Source: Mantis religiosa (taxonomy: Eukaryota > Arthropoda > Insecta > Mantodea > Mantidae). From it: 64,000 bases of DNA. The notes below the pieces were generated by a model, which saw nothing but the letters and a program-made list of their open reading frames with translations, had not been told where the DNA came from and did not search any database. Location: assembly GCA_030765055.1 (NCBI GenBank), contig CM060950.1, positions 270,202,581 through 270,266,580 on the forward strand, written 5' to 3'. The translations under genes and the position numbers were made by a program. Shown here in pieces: positions 22,729-34,682 of the stretch (positions within the stretch are counted from its first letter, which is position 1; every line of letters starts with the position of its first letter).

Positions 22729-24820
22729 ATGCAGCGGGAAAGTTCAGACTATCTCCGTCTCTTTCTCTACCTCTCGGCAAGCGTCCCGCTCCACGCCCAC
22801 GTGCTAGCCGCTCTAACCGTCTGTCTCTTTCCTGCCCACGAGTAGCTATTTCTTTCGCAGGGCCCCGGTGACACTGCTCCTTCCTCAAGACTGGTCGTCC
22901 CGAAGAGAACTATCGTAGCGGGCCAGACGATCCAGGTGTACCACCATCTTTCCTCGGGGCATCTTCTAGATGCCGTAGACCACGTCATTAATTCTCTTTA
23001 CCACATTTCCGGCAGCGACCCTTGGCCCGGATTGAGCGGTACAACCAGACCAGGTCAACTTGCTGGAATATTTGGCTTTCAGCTTGCCTGTCGTACTGTG
23101 TCTTTATGCGGTCGCTCGCCATCAGGATGTTCTGACATGTCATCTCATGCATGTCGTGGAGATGGTTCACGAGGTTCTCCACATACTCGGTTGCTTTTCT
23201 GTTTCGCTTTCAGGGGGCTCCCAAAAGCCAGGTCACGCGGGAGGCGTAGCATTAGGCCTAACATCTACCAGGGCAATCCACACAAAGTGAAGACTGACCT
23301 CCCCTCTAATGACGAGGGAGTTACCGAGCTGTCCCAAAAGGGCGCCCGGTGCCTCCGTAGGGCTATCCATAAGGCAAGACCTAGAGAGTAACAAGCCCCC
23401 CTCTGGTCCCATGGACTCAAGATGGGATGGAAGTGGATACGCCACTTACACGCGCCAACCCCAAAGGGGTAGGCTACCGATTAACCTGGGTAGGGCGGCC
23501 TGGTGATCTAGCACACCTTCTACTAGCTATGCAGGCTAGTACGCGGGAATATATGGCTTCGCTCTACCCCGTCCGGAAACGTACCCGATCTCCCACGGGT
23601 ATCGGGAACCACTGCCGAGTCCAACCCAATCCTAAAAACTCCCATTCAGGAAGGGGTCCGAATGCTCGGCCCGAGGTTTCTCTAGTAACGTCAGCGGTAC
23701 CGCGAGTGCTAAGGGTCCACAGCCCCCACACCACGGCAGCTGAAGGGGACAGATCCCTTCCCCTACGGGGGACATAAAATTAAGCTTGCCGGCGTCATCC
23801 CAGTGGCGGCATGTGTTGACCGGCGGTAGGCCACAGTGGCATCTTGACGTCCCCGTCTCTCTGATGGCTGGCCATGACCATCCTCAGGTGTTCTTCTAAG
23901 GTCTTGATGTACTTCTCGACCATGCTGTCCGACTGTGTATGTGTAGGTTTTGCGCGGGTCTTGTTCACCCTAAATCTTTCCAATGCCTCCTTCATCTGGT
24001 GGGAATCAAATTTGGTGTCCTAGTCGCTGTGGAGCTCTAACGGCACCCCAAAAGTGGTAGAAGAGTTGCTCCACGAGGCAGCCAGTAGTAGCGCTGTCGG
24101 AATTTGTCGATCGTTCGCTTAGCTCTCAGGTGTCCTCCTGAAGTACCGGCATACACTTCCCCCAAGACCTCCAGGGCCTTACTCCGGGCAAGTACCAACT
24201 GCTCTCTCTGTGCCTTCCCATCGGCCGATTCGCATACCCGGAACAGCACGTCCTTGTTGGAATTCAGCCAATCCCATTGGGCCCAGTACGACCTATACGC
24301 AGCGCTTCTGGGTTCGATGTCCTCCCTGGTTGGTCTGGTCCCTGCCTCCCATTTTCCCAAGTGTGACCCCAAGTCGGCGTCCGCCAGCTGCTCCCTCCTC
24401 AGATCTGCTTATCCCAAACGTCCGCAGGCACTGCCGTGACCACTCTGAAAGCTGGGGCACGCTTTTCTTCCACTCTTGCGAACCGGCCGCCGCTTCCAGG
24501 CAGGGTCTTGGGGACACGGCGTCCGCGTTGGCGTGGCTTCTCCTTCTACGATGTTCGCAGGGGAACTCATACTGCTAAAGCTTCTGCACCCAACGAGCTG
24601 TCTGGCCTTCCATGTTCCTAAAGCTGAGTAGCCAAGTTAGGGCGAAGTGTTCAGTCCTCAGGTGGAATGGCTGACCGTACAGGTACTTGTGAAAGTGTTC
24701 CAAGATCTTCACTACCACCAGCAGCTCAAGCCGTGTGACGCAGTACTTCTCTGCCTTGGACAGCGTTTTGCTGTAGTAGGCTATCAACTTCTCATGGCCG
24801 TCCTGGAGTTGGGATAGGCG
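22729..24820 (-). pseudogene. Ty3/Gypsy pol remnant: RNase H and integrase
   Basis: Reading 24820 to 22729 on the minus strand: RNase H (LIAYYSKTLSKAEKYCVTRL, then FHLRTEHFALTWLL), a linker, the H2C2 start (GGHLRAKRTIDKFRQRYYWL), integrase core pieces (LHSD with a stop after it, and TQSDSMVEKYIKTLEEHLR), and the integrase C-terminal region (ENLVNHLHDMHEM, KMVVVHLDRLARYD). The element begins inside RNase H, so the 5' half (5' LTR, gag, protease, RT) is missing. Part of the zinc finger and core is deleted near 24030, about 25 residues are lost near 22988, several frames shift, and a 507-bp insertion splits the integrase. It cannot be functional. Confidence 0.9.
23265..23771. mobile_element. 507-bp insertion inside the Gypsy integrase
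   Basis: Removing this stretch restores a continuous integrase frame (on the minus strand ...NFMLGLMLRLPRDLAFGSP), so it is an insertion. The 4-bp ACAT is present on both sides (23261-23264 and 23772-23775), consistent with a short target duplication. The insert is more GC-rich than its surroundings and contains the short palindromic string CCCCTACGGGG at one end. It matches nothing else in the window. A solo LTR is one possibility, given size and 4-bp duplication, but no clear TATA box or polyadenylation signal is visible. Confidence 0.75.
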
Positions 24821-24935
24821 ATTTTATGTTATAAGTTTGTCAAGAGAGTGCTCATTCTGTGATGAACATTGTTACAGAAGGCATACAGTTTACCAAATTA
24901 GGAGAAGTTTTCACATTTAGATCTATTTAGAGCAG

Positions 24936-25185
24936 TGTCACCCGAATAACTGAAGGCCCAATAGACCCAGCTGGCAGGTAGGGTGGGAGACGGGAAGCGC
25001 TGGCTACGCCTACCCATGTGGCAGTTTGGCGCTCGCTGAGGGGTGGGAGAAAAGTACCACAAGTCACTAGACCATCCCTTCCCCCCCCCCCACATTGACT
25101 TCTGGAAAAACCATGAAGATTCGTTGAGCCGCAAACTTCTAGAGCTGCAATTGGTTTCTGTATAAGTGATGCTTTGGAAAATGTC
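24936..25185 (+). mobile_element. Degraded 5' part of an LTR-1-type LTR
   Basis: It starts TGTCACCCGAATAACTG, like LTR 1, and later has GATTCGTTGAGCCGCAAACT and a TATA-like GTATAAG in the positions of the LTR 1 sequence around 11400-11450. The 3' part is missing. A C12 run at 25081 interrupts it. It lies 115 bp from the truncated Gypsy element but in the opposite orientation. Confidence 0.55.
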
Positions 25186-25189
25186 TTTG

Positions 25190-27826
25190 ATATCTGTTTG
25201 AAAAAGGAATGCACATTAAGAAGAATATTTGTAGCCTATTTATGTAAAACCTTATGAGTTGTTTCGCAGGTACTACCAGACGCACCAGTACTAGGCTTGC
25301 TAAGCGCTATATTTACTGACTTTGAAAAACACGTGTGCGCTCTTAAAAGATCACCACTTTACTGAATGCAGGGTACAAAATGCAACTGCAACATAGCACG
25401 AGTGTACTTTTCTTCACTGACAGTTAATAATTCTTTTGTTTCTAGTCAGGCGCCTTATCTTTTCATATCTCCGAAAGCAGATGTGCTACAAACATGGGAT
25501 TTGGACAGTAATCCTCAGAAATATAGTTCTGTAACATGGGAAAAACCAAGTTATTTTTAATTGGTATCTTTAGAGTCCAAAAATTATGATACAGAGCGCA
25601 AGTACTACCCTGACTGTGTAGCACCTCTTCCGAGTCGAACACCCTTTAATAACTATTTATGAATATGACAAACATTTCAAGGTGCTTAAGCTCAAATATG
25701 GCGCAAGCGAATCGATGGAAAGTTGGTTCAGATTGTAGTGAATGCTGAGAGCAAAGCGCTTCTTGGGAAATCCATGTGGAATGTGGGGAACAAGAGATTC
25801 TTGTCTGGGAGAGCTTCAGTGATTCTCTTGAAATTCTTGGTCGGATTGTACCTGCGGGCTCGAGAGAGTAGTCAATGCTTTAGAAGTATTGGTGTAAATG
25901 TCTTACCACAGCAGACCAAAGGGTGACATAGGAGGCTTAGAGCTTTTCCTACAGAAGGTACCAACATCCGACACTGTTGCCAGATGCGACAAAATAACCG
26001 TTCTAGAAATATTTCTGTTAAATTAACAAATTCATTGAAAACTTATAATCATTCCTTTACTATAATTGTATTTTAAAAATTAAAATGTGTGCACCAATTA
26101 ACAGAGATAGCAAAGAGATGCAGAGTAGAGTCAGTGATGCTGTACCCTCAAGGAACACAACGTCAGTACGGCATAGTTTTGAGACCATCGTTCAACATTT
26201 GCAAAGGAAGAGCTACCCTATGTCATCACTTTGTTATCTATCCAACAGTATCGGATTATTTCCCATCACTTTGAATTTTTTCAAAATCAAACGATTACGC
26301 CCGTACTTCAAAACAGACTCCTAACATAAGAGACCTCTTTACTCATGGATTTTCTGCACTATATGTTGTCTGAACTGCTCTCAACATCGAAGGACTGTAC
26401 GTTTAATTCGAGCTGCAATGGAAGACCTACAAATACTGAATCTCTGTAGCCGGTAATGGCATTTGATTTGCTGGTTTCATAACGCACGGAGCCAGTTAAG
26501 GTAAAGTAATTGAGACAGGGGCCATGATTTCGAATAAGACAAAAGCAGTAGAAGTGGAATGCTATTCTTTTTATGTAATTTTAAGTATTACTTTGGTTAA
26601 AATCTTAAATTAGACTATGTTTCAGTTTTGTTGTTTCTAATATTAATATATTGGCGACTTATTTTAACAGAATCAAATAAATAGTTTAAAGAAGTATAAT
26701 CCACCCTAAGGGTGTTTTAAAAAATGGAGATGCAGGTCCTATTATGGCAAAATTTACCACTGTCATAGTTATAACTTTGTATAAAAATGCCTGTACTACT
26801 AAAGATAATGCGATTAATTTAAACAAGTACAGAAAATGCATCATGATTATAAAGACAGTGGTGCAGATATTGTAATTATTAACAATGAACAACATAATGT
26901 AAACAAATTTCATTCCATGCAATTTGTAATAATGTAGATTGGGAATATTTTCAAATTAAAAGAAATAATGCCTTTGGTTGTGCATAAATACGAAGTATAT
27001 CTTGAGTACTACAAAGATACAAACCATTTTTTAAAATTCTGAATTAGGCTCCAAATAACATTAATTCATATCATACCGTATAACTTCATAGTAGAAGAGA
27101 AAGAAGTATCAGAGGAGGAAATGTAAAAAGACGCTACTAGTGATTGGAATTATGAAATAGTATTAGAGGTGCATGGATTTACAAGAAATGTGCAAGAGAG
27201 TGAGAATACTATAATGTGGCAAATCCTTAGTGAGACAGGACTGCTTAATTTTAGAGAATCCTAGTCATAAAAAGAGGGGAAGGAAACACTGGTAAACAAT
27301 GCAAAGCTTTTCAGTCTGCCAAAATGATACAAATCAAATCTCTCAAAGCATAAGATGTTTTTCAAACAAGTGTGACTTCGGTTAAAAATAGATTTATATC
27401 CTGAACTACAATTTTCTGAAAGCAGTAGCTCTGTTCACGCTAACATCAACTGTAAGTAAATAATAAAACAGGTAAATAAAGACACGAGTAATAATGTGTG
27501 CGTTAGTTATATGGGATGGAGCAAATAATCTTTAACCTTTAGAATAATATTCCTGGACCATTTGAATTAGTTCACTTGCAAAATCTATCTGATGGAATTT
27601 TAATTACTCTTATGAGAAAATTTAACAATACATTTAACTGAGGATAAATACCTTCAGTTTGGAATATAATTTACATATAACGTCTGTAAAGAGCAAAATA
27701 AATATCTCAAACTCCTAAAGGTTATAAACCAATAATAATTATCTAGTGTCCTCAAAGAGGTTTTTGAAAAGACAGTAAATATAATTGCATTCTTCTTAGG
27801 GTGGTATGGTATATGACCTATATACA
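25190..27826. other. Unique AT-rich sequence
   Basis: Short reading frames only; no recognisable domain or repeat copy. Confidence 0.4.
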
Positions 27827-27830
27827 ATAT

Positions 27831-27941
27831 TGTCACCCGAACGCCGACCGTCCCCTGCTTGCCCGCTCTATAGGGTGTTCCGACGTTCGCCCCGCCCCCT
27901 CGTTTGTCCGCTCTATAGAATGTTCTGACGTTCGGGTGACA
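27831..27941. mobile_element. 111-bp element built from LTR heads, TSD ATAT
   Basis: The ends are perfect inverted copies of TGTCACCCGAACG, the first 13 bases of LTR 1. On the minus strand the interior has two direct copies of a ~45-bp unit (CGAACGTCRGAACA...CTATAGAGCGG) that resembles the first 40 bases of LTRs 1 and 2. ATAT flanks both sides (27827-27830 and 27942-27945). The piece looks like a miniature element bounded by two LTR 5' ends rather than a normal LTR. Confidence 0.7.
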
Positions 27942-28089
27942 ATATAGTTCTAGGAAGAATTTCATGCAAAATCAACATTTAGCCATTTTAATCGCAGAAA
28001 TGCATGCTAGCCTCTTGAAAACACATTGATAGTTGAAAGTCTGTACAATAGCAGAACTTACGATTCCATGATAAGGATTCTGATTAACT

Positions 28090-28790
28090 GATTACAGGAA
28101 ATCGAAGGTCCCCAAAATAGATAAAAATCATTGCTATCTTAATGATGGATAGAGAAAACATGTTATATCCCCGATGTAATAGCTCAGACGAAACGATTTC
28201 AAGCTTGAGATTACCACAAGGTGCTTCTTTGAGTCCAGATTTGCATATAATATACACATTGAATTTAGCTAGATTTTTCTCAACAGAGTTGCAAAGCCTT
28301 GCTTTTACAGATGATTCACTCATATATACATCTTGAAAAACTGGGAATTTTGACAATATTATTAAAACTTTAGAATAGAGTATTCTTGGGTTGATAAGGG
28401 TCTTTGAAGAAAAATCTGGCATAAATTATGAAAGAGCAACTGGATGATTTTTAGAAAGGGAAGAAAATAATCAGTAAAACAAAGAGTATCTTCGGTAAGG
28501 AGAATTTTAAATTAGTATTAGTAATTAGACACTAAATAAAGACATAGTATATTGAGGAGTGTCATTAAAAACTCCTCGTCATTCACATTTAAAATAATAC
28601 GTGAAACGTCGGGTAATTAATAATTTATAAGCATAAATTGTGGAACATTGTATCATACTTTTAATGGTAGTTACAGCATTCTATCTGTATCAAATTTTTA
28701 CCATGAAGACCTATAATAGATACCAAACTGCACATATCTCCGAGGGAAGCAAAGCGTACTTTATGCCCACATAGAGAAACAGCAATGTGG
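28090..28790 (+). pseudogene. Non-LTR reverse transcriptase fragment
   Basis: The plus-strand frame carries RT motif LPQGASLSP (about 28214-28240) and FTDDSLIYTS (about 28306-28335), where FADD is usual for motif C. Further frames downstream read like the post-RT region (GVSLKTPRH near 28558-28584). Many stops and shifts break it. It is a 5'- and 3'-truncated, old LINE copy; the clade is not clear. Confidence 0.72.
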
Positions 28791-28799
28791 ATGTGACCA

Positions 28800-29330
28800 G
28801 AGAGTAAATATATTAATGGTCATTGTTGACGGCAGAGACTCATATTTTCAATATAGTTAGCCGTCGTTGTTATTTATCTAGCCTTGACAACAGCTAAAAG
28901 TCTAAGCATGACTGCATAAGCTTTACTGAAGTTTTAGTTTCCGCCTATGATTTCATCAGATGGCAATGGGTGTCTATTACTACTTTCTTCAGACATATAA
29001 CTAAATTCATAAGTGAGATATGGAGCTCTGAATTCAACAAATATTTATACTCAGAACTTCACAAAGGTGTGATCTGTTTTAACGATAACTGGCCTAAGTG
29101 GAAACAACATGAGCGATCAACAGAAGCAGCTTTACAAAATATCGAAAGTTGAAACATCTAAAGGTTAGTATATTCAGTATATATTACGTGCAGCTTTGAG
29201 GTAGAATTAACGCTCGGCTAGTCAGATAGGCTTTAGTGCGCACAACTGCATTGGTCATTAACACGCTCGGCTATAACGGTAACGCTGGACCAATATATTT
29301 TAAACAAGCAGACCATGAACACGACAATTT
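28800..29330. other. Unique AT-rich sequence
   Basis: No recognisable feature. Confidence 0.4.
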
Positions 29331-29337
29331 AATTTGT

Positions 29338-29573
29338 AATTTACGCCCTCCAACGTTAAGTCATATCGGACGGTGAATGAATTGGATGAAATGATGCTCA
29401 AATTAATCCAGGTTCCATGGAGCTCAGCGTTACCCGAAATTCGTCTTGAAGGATAAGGGGAAACCCCGGAAGAAAACCTTATAAAGGAAACTCACCCTGA
29501 CCGAGATTCGAACTCGGGACCTCTTGAACGTGAGGAAGACATGCTACCATCTACGCTATCGAGGCGGGCTGAC
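29338..29573 (-). repeat. tRNA-derived SINE, family D, copy 2 (well preserved)
   Basis: On the minus strand the head has an A-box-like AGCGTAGATGGTAGCATG and a perfect B box GAGTTCGAATCTC, then the conserved body (GGGGTTTCCCCTTATCC) and a tail ending GTTGGAGGGCGTAAATTAC. It matches the plus-strand copy at 39013-39254 throughout. Confidence 0.88.
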
Positions 29574-29579
29574 AAAATA

Positions 29580-30420
29580 CTGTTGGAATGAATAACCTTG
29601 TATTTCATGGACAATCATGTACTAAGCGTAAAAACTGATGCCAATGACGCAAGAAAAGGCTAAGAAAAATAGCTCCAAGTTAAAAACAATCAAGAACCCA
29701 ATGAAGAGATGTGAAGTGGAATAGATGTCATGGAGAAATGATGAGAAAGGGCTGTTAGATAATTAGTTAACATTGCTCCAGTCATGATTCCCTTATAGTT
29801 ATGCTTGATTTTATGTGCATACGGCTTGTATTTGTACAAAAGTTCGTTTAACTTGTTTCTTGCTTCAGAATTTGTAAGTAGATACATGTGTAGTTAGACA
29901 GTGCAGTATTAGATACACATCTTGCTGCATATTGTGACGGGTGGATCCTGTGCTCACTGCCCAAACAACAATGAGGAAATGGCAGGAAAAATCTGCTGAA
30001 AGCCCTAGCCCTGCCCCAAAGAAAAGGAACAAATTGGTTCGACCACCACTGCACAGGTAGCTTTTGTCATGGCAAGTTGTCATCATCATCATCATTATCA
30101 TCATCATCATCCCGGTGGGAATAAAGAAGCATTAAGGTAATTTTTTTTCGTCTTTTGTCTCAGTATTTAAATTGGTTGTTAAAATGTAATTATATAATAG
30201 AAAATGTTGCTTGCGTTTATCGTTTTTGCGTTTATTTGTTAGTTGTATATCTGCAAAATAGCGTGTTAGATTGAATTTTTAGTTTGTAAATAAATTTAAT
30301 TGTTTATTGATAAATTTAATAGATAATTTATTAATATTTAGTTATTTAAATATTTGGATTGTGAACCAGAATTTACGAATTAGTTACTGAGGTACACAAT
30401 TAGAGTTAGGAAGATATTCA
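29580..30420. other. Unique sequence
   Basis: Contains the short ATC repeat listed separately; nothing else is recognised. Confidence 0.4.
30081..30111. repeat. (CAT)n short microsatellite
   Basis: About ten CAT units with one TAT interruption. Confidence 0.9.
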
Positions 30421-30429
30421 ACAAGAGTT

Positions 30430-31300
30430 AAAATTGTCTCAAGGGTATTGTAATATCTATACAGAGTTGCCAATTTGGAGGAAAACATTATCAAGGAATG
30501 CTTTCTTTTGAGATGAGAAGCAAATGGGGAGAGTCATGGGCGCAAAAAGTAAGGGAACTAATGGAACAGATAGGTATGGGACATATTTGGAGAAACGAGG
30601 AGTATTATTATAGGAGCTTTTGGAAAGAGGTAGAATTAAGGTTGGAAGATTTAGATAGCCAAGTTATATTTACCAGTGTAAGGGAGAGAAGATCATTGAT
30701 GACATATAGGGAAACAAAGACAGTGTGTGGGAGGGAGAAGTACATAGATGTGTGTAATAAGTCAGGGCGAGAAGGATTTGCCTGGGCAAGGACAGCAGTT
30801 AGACATTTGAAATGTATTAGATACGAAAAGGATACAGGGAAATGCTCAATGTGTGGAGAAGAGGATACAGATTTGCATAGTTTACTTTACTGTAAACAAA
30901 GATATGGAGAGAACAAATTTAGCAACAAAAGTGGGACAGTTTTAGGGATGGGGGAGGTATTAATAAGGTAAATGTTATTGGTAATAGGAGAAAGGAATGT
31001 AAGAAATATAGGTGAACATCTGCGGAAAGTTAGAATAAAATGGTTAAGATTGAGGAAGAATCAGTAACAATTAAGGGCTGGAAAACTAGAACGCGGGATA
31101 CAAGGGAGAGGAGGGTCATCAATACACGGAAAATTATGGGTAATGTGTGTTTAGACCGAGACTTGGGGTAGGCAGGTAGGAACGGTATGTTAGATGTGAA
31201 TAAGTCATTCTGTTATTGTGTGAAAGAAATGTTACAAATGTCAATGTATCAATGAAATTGTATGTAGAAGAAAGATGAGAAATAAATACAAAAAATACTG
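30430..31300 (+). pseudogene. 3' end of a non-LTR retrotransposon
   Basis: An open frame (30498-30971) ends with a cysteine/histidine cluster, KCSMCGEEDTDLHSLLYCKQ, of the kind found at the C-terminus of LINE ORF2 proteins after the RT domain. Upstream residues are rich in Lys, Arg and Glu. After the stop, ~300 bp of purine-rich sequence ends in GAGAAATAAATACAAAAAAT, which would suit a LINE 3' UTR with an A-rich end. No RT or endonuclease domain remains, so the copy is strongly 5' truncated, the usual result of incomplete reverse transcription. The clade cannot be decided from this end alone. Confidence 0.65.
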
Positions 31301-31304
31301 AGTT

Positions 31305-31598
31305 AAATTCCACAGATTTTAGCTTTTGATTCGTCTATGAGGTCCGACTGTGAGAAACTCTTAGCAAATAACGAATGAACCAAAGTCAAAGGCACTGTTC
31401 CCTTCTAATGTCAATTGTTTTAATGCATGATAAGATGAAATAGTTTTGTGCAATATTTATATACCAAAACTACATGATGTACATAATGTCTCCTTATATA
31501 TATTTTTCTTCCTTTCTTTTCCTTTGCTATGTGCATATTTTACAAGTATTGACCATGTTGGAAACAAATTCTCAAACTCCCTTACTTGCTACTGTCTT
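31305..31598. other. Unique AT-rich sequence
   Basis: No recognisable feature. Confidence 0.4.
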
Positions 31599-31599
31599 T

Positions 31600-32275
31600 C
31601 AAAATCGAAAGGACACGGTCCAAGATTTAACATAAGCAATCCCCGAATTTCCTGTTCCTCCATATCATCTCCATTATCATTTCACATCATCTCTCCGAGG
31701 CCGCGCCTTGGCTCAGTGGTTAGACCGCTTGGCTCTCACCAAGGCGGCCCGGGTTCGATCCCAGGCGACCACAAAGTGAGATTTGTGGTGGACAACACGG
31801 CGCTGGGGCAGGTTTTCTCCGGGACCTCCGGTTTCCCCCGCCATCTCATTCCACCGGTGCTCCATCTTCATCTCGTGTATCATCAGTGTCACCGCCTGCG
31901 GTGCCGTATGTAGTAAAAGCGGGCGTTAAACACTACACTACATACACTACATCATCTCTCCTCTGGTAATCTCTTTCAGGGTAGAAGTTTTTGCGGGGAT
32001 ACCTGCGCTGCATGACAAGATAATATGTTCTTGGAAAACATTTTCCCCTTTGGTAGGACGGAGTCAGGTCTTCAGACTGGCTTAGAGGGTCATATCAGGA
32101 CCACGGTAGGTGGGACGCCGGTTGTACTGGGCTGCAAGAGGAGTTTCCAACTGGTTAACTGTAGGTGCCATACCTTCTGCATTGTCGTGACTCATTTTAG
32201 CGGCCGCCTTCTGTCTCCTCTCGCCTCACCTTTCTGCGGATGCTCCACTTGGGGCACAGGCATGATCTAGTGGTT
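31600..32275 (+). repeat. Dispersed family C, copy 1, split by a SINE
   Basis: After removing the nested SINE, TTTCAGGGTAGAAGTTTTTG, ACGCCGGTTGTACTGGGCTG and TTCTGTCTCCTCTCGCCTC match the copy at 56460-56850 in the same order and the copy at 46345-46770 in reverse. There is no conserved protein frame and no clear terminal repeat. The 5' boundary is uncertain. Confidence 0.65.
31697..31948 (+). repeat. tRNA-derived SINE, family A, copy 2, with 13-bp TSD
   Basis: Head: A box TTGGCTCAGTGGTTAGACCG, B box GGGTTCGATCCC. The body has GAGATTTGTGGTGGACAAC and CTCCGGGACCTCCGGTTTCC; the tail ends GGGCGTTAAACACTACAC. The 13-bp ACATCATCTCTCC flanks it exactly (31684-31696 and 31949-31961), a target duplication of LINE-mediated integration. 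It sits inside a family C copy, so it is younger than that copy. This is the best-defined A copy in the window. Confidence 0.95.
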
Positions 32276-32344
32276 GAGTAAATTATGCATTCTGTTTATT
32301 TCGGCCAAGAAATATCTTTAAAATCACAATTCATTGAAGAATCA

Positions 32345-32880
32345 ATAAATGAATGAAAATAAATGGGTTGAGCCCTTCAGGTCCTTTGCACGTAGGCCAT
32401 ATATTAGGCCCATTGTGCCCTTCTTACTGGAGTGCTTATTCAAGTCCCGTGGCCTCCAAAAAGGACAGGATAAAGCTTGGATGAGCACTCCTTATATCAT
32501 CTGGTTTCAGCCTGCCTGAGCCCAGAATAAAGTGCCTGAGTGCAGCAAGTGCTTCACATTGACACAAAATATGTAGATAAGACTCATCCTCTCCATCATA
32601 CTTCCTGCATGTGAAATCTGCACTAAGCTTCGTCACATGCAGGTGCCTCTTTAGGGTGTTGTGTCCTGTCAACAGGCCAAAACCACTTCTAAGTTGTACC
32701 CCATTGAAGGTTAGCAGAATCCTGCTGTCTTTCTTGCTAGGTCCCTCGATCATAGATCGAGCCTGCCTAGCCGTCGTAAGATTACGCCATGAAGTGCCAT
32801 GTTGAAGTGATACCCAATCAAGGATCTCACATCTGGCCCCTCTGGCATAATACCAAAGACAGGTTCTGGACCAATAAACG
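32345..32880 (-). pseudogene. 3' end of a LINE ORF2 (RNase H C-terminus and zinc-like motif)
   Basis: The minus-strand frame from about 32830 to the stop at 32436 reads LIxGPSKKD-type linker, then RSGFGLLTGHNTLKRHLHV and CRKYDGEDESYLHILCQCEA, then a C-terminal tail. LLTGHNTL..HL followed by CxxC-type and HxxCxC residues is typical of the end of I/Jockey-superfamily ORF2 after RNase H; the second Cys of the CxxC pair is Tyr here. About 90 bp of 3' UTR follow, ending near an ATTCATT-rich stretch. Upstream parts are missing or shifted. Confidence 0.78.
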
Positions 32881-32899
32881 TGTTGGCCGAGCCAACATG

Positions 32900-34465
32900 A
32901 AGAAATGTGATTAGGAGTCCCAAATAATTAAATGTAGAAATTAATTAAATGTAAGACTGTTCAAACTCTTAAATTGCATACACAAATGCTGAAGTACCCT
33001 AACTGTATGGAAGAATGATAAAAAATCTGAACTTTTACCTGGCACTTTCCCAAATTACAATGAACTTGTTTGTGTATGAAAATTTTATACTAGATTCAAA
33101 ATATCAGATTTCAATATCCGCAAATGCCAAAGTAGAGTTACGCAAGAGCTCAATCCTACATATTACAGTACTTCGATGAATGAATGAAGGGGAAGAGGGA
33201 GGGGTAGTAGGAGAATAAACTGTTATATTATCACTAGGGTCTAGAAGTTTAGCCAGAAATTAGAGAAGTTAGTTGAGCACGAGATATAGATCATCAGCTG
33301 AGTTAGTCATCTCGTGCTGTTGGTGGAAGATCGCGCGCATTGGCTACGCCAAGCTGAGACGGAATGCTTCTAGAGGTGCGCAGGATCTAAAATGCGTTCT
33401 CCAGAAAAAATATAGGATATTACACTCTGTGTAACATTCTAGATGAACTACAAGATTCTAGAGAAAATTATAATGCACAAAAACGAAGGAGTACCATTTT
33501 CGTTTGGTTTAAACTAGTCTCAGTCACATTATTCGATTAGGGAGAAGCTTTTCTCCATACAGCATGTCTGATGGAGAACAGAAAATCGTTTTCGTTTAAA
33601 ACCTTCAAAATATATATTGTGGTTCATTGTAAGAAGTCATGCACAGACATAACGTAGTATCGTCACCACGAATTAGCTTTTCATTTACTGTGAACTTTGT
33701 AAATATGAATGATTCTTTTATTTACAATCACATATTTGGAAAAGAAAATTTTGTTTTGTATAATTTACGAATAAATATGCAACATATTCTATGACACTGT
33801 GTCCATCCCCTATATTTACGAGACGCAGGTAGCGTACTACATGGCAAAGCGAGAAAGTGTATCGGAAAAAATCGCAACATAAATGTTCACCTGAGCTTAT
33901 TGCACATACACGGCGAGTCCAGTGTATGTATACTCTATTCAGATATAATCATGTCTTCTGGACAGCAGTGTGTCATACACCGGCAGGCGCGAGGAAACAT
34001 AATATATATACAGACGCAGCTTCCAATCGCCCTATTTTTGTTTAGTAACTTACTGTACATCAACTTACTAATATTTCACTCCAGTAATCGACCAGATAAG
34101 GCCTGATACGGAACGATCACAGAACGATGGTCACCTGAAGGTCAAGCCTCAACGCTCTGTTGAGTAATATAAACCCGTCGCTACTAACCTACTGTATTGT
34201 TTTTTTCTGTGTTTTTTTTGCTAAACTTCTGGGCCCTAATTATCACTGTAACTGTGGTGAAACAAAAATCTTCTAAAATTTAAACTGTTGTAATTATTTG
34301 TTTTGAACATAAACATTGGTCGTTGCTAATATTATCATGGTTTAACACATTAAAAATATTTATTTTCCTTTGCTTCCACCTCTTAGATCACTATTTTACC
34401 TTCAATTGTTCTTTTTAATCTCATTTCCTTTCTACTACAATTTTAATACTTTCCTCCATATCAAA
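32900..34465. other. Unique AT-rich sequence
   Basis: A 10-bp inverted repeat, AGCACGAGAT with ATCTCGTGCT, occurs at about 33276-33318. Nothing else is recognised. If the exon at 34683 is real, this stretch may be intron. Confidence 0.35.
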
Positions 34466-34471
34466 GAAAAA

Positions 34472-34498
34472 AAAACTGTCAATGATGTTGACAGTTTT
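34472..34498. repeat. 11-bp hairpin upstream of the exon
   Basis: AAAACTGTCAA (34472-34482) and TTGACAGTTTT (34488-34498) form a perfect stem with loop TGATG. It lies about 185 bp before the splice acceptor. A function is not evident. Confidence 0.8.
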
Positions 34499-34660
34499 AT
34501 AATATAATTTACGTTCTCTTTATGTTTCCTCGTCCCTATCGACGTTCAGTGTTTTCAACTTGTGTTTTAAGATATGTCATAATAACTGTATGTTAGTGAA
34601 AATATTATTCTGGTTTCCAGAGAAACTTTACATTATAAATAAATACTATAGCTGAAAGTA

Positions 34661-34682
34661 ATTTCCTTCAATTCTTTTGCAG
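34661..34682 (+). promoter_or_regulatory. 3' splice acceptor of a terminal exon
   Basis: A pyrimidine-rich tract (TTTCCTTCAATTCTTTTGC) runs directly into AG at 34681-34682. An in-frame stop at 34649-34651 closes the frame upstream, so the open frame needs splicing or a later ATG. A good match to a metazoan acceptor. Confidence 0.6.
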
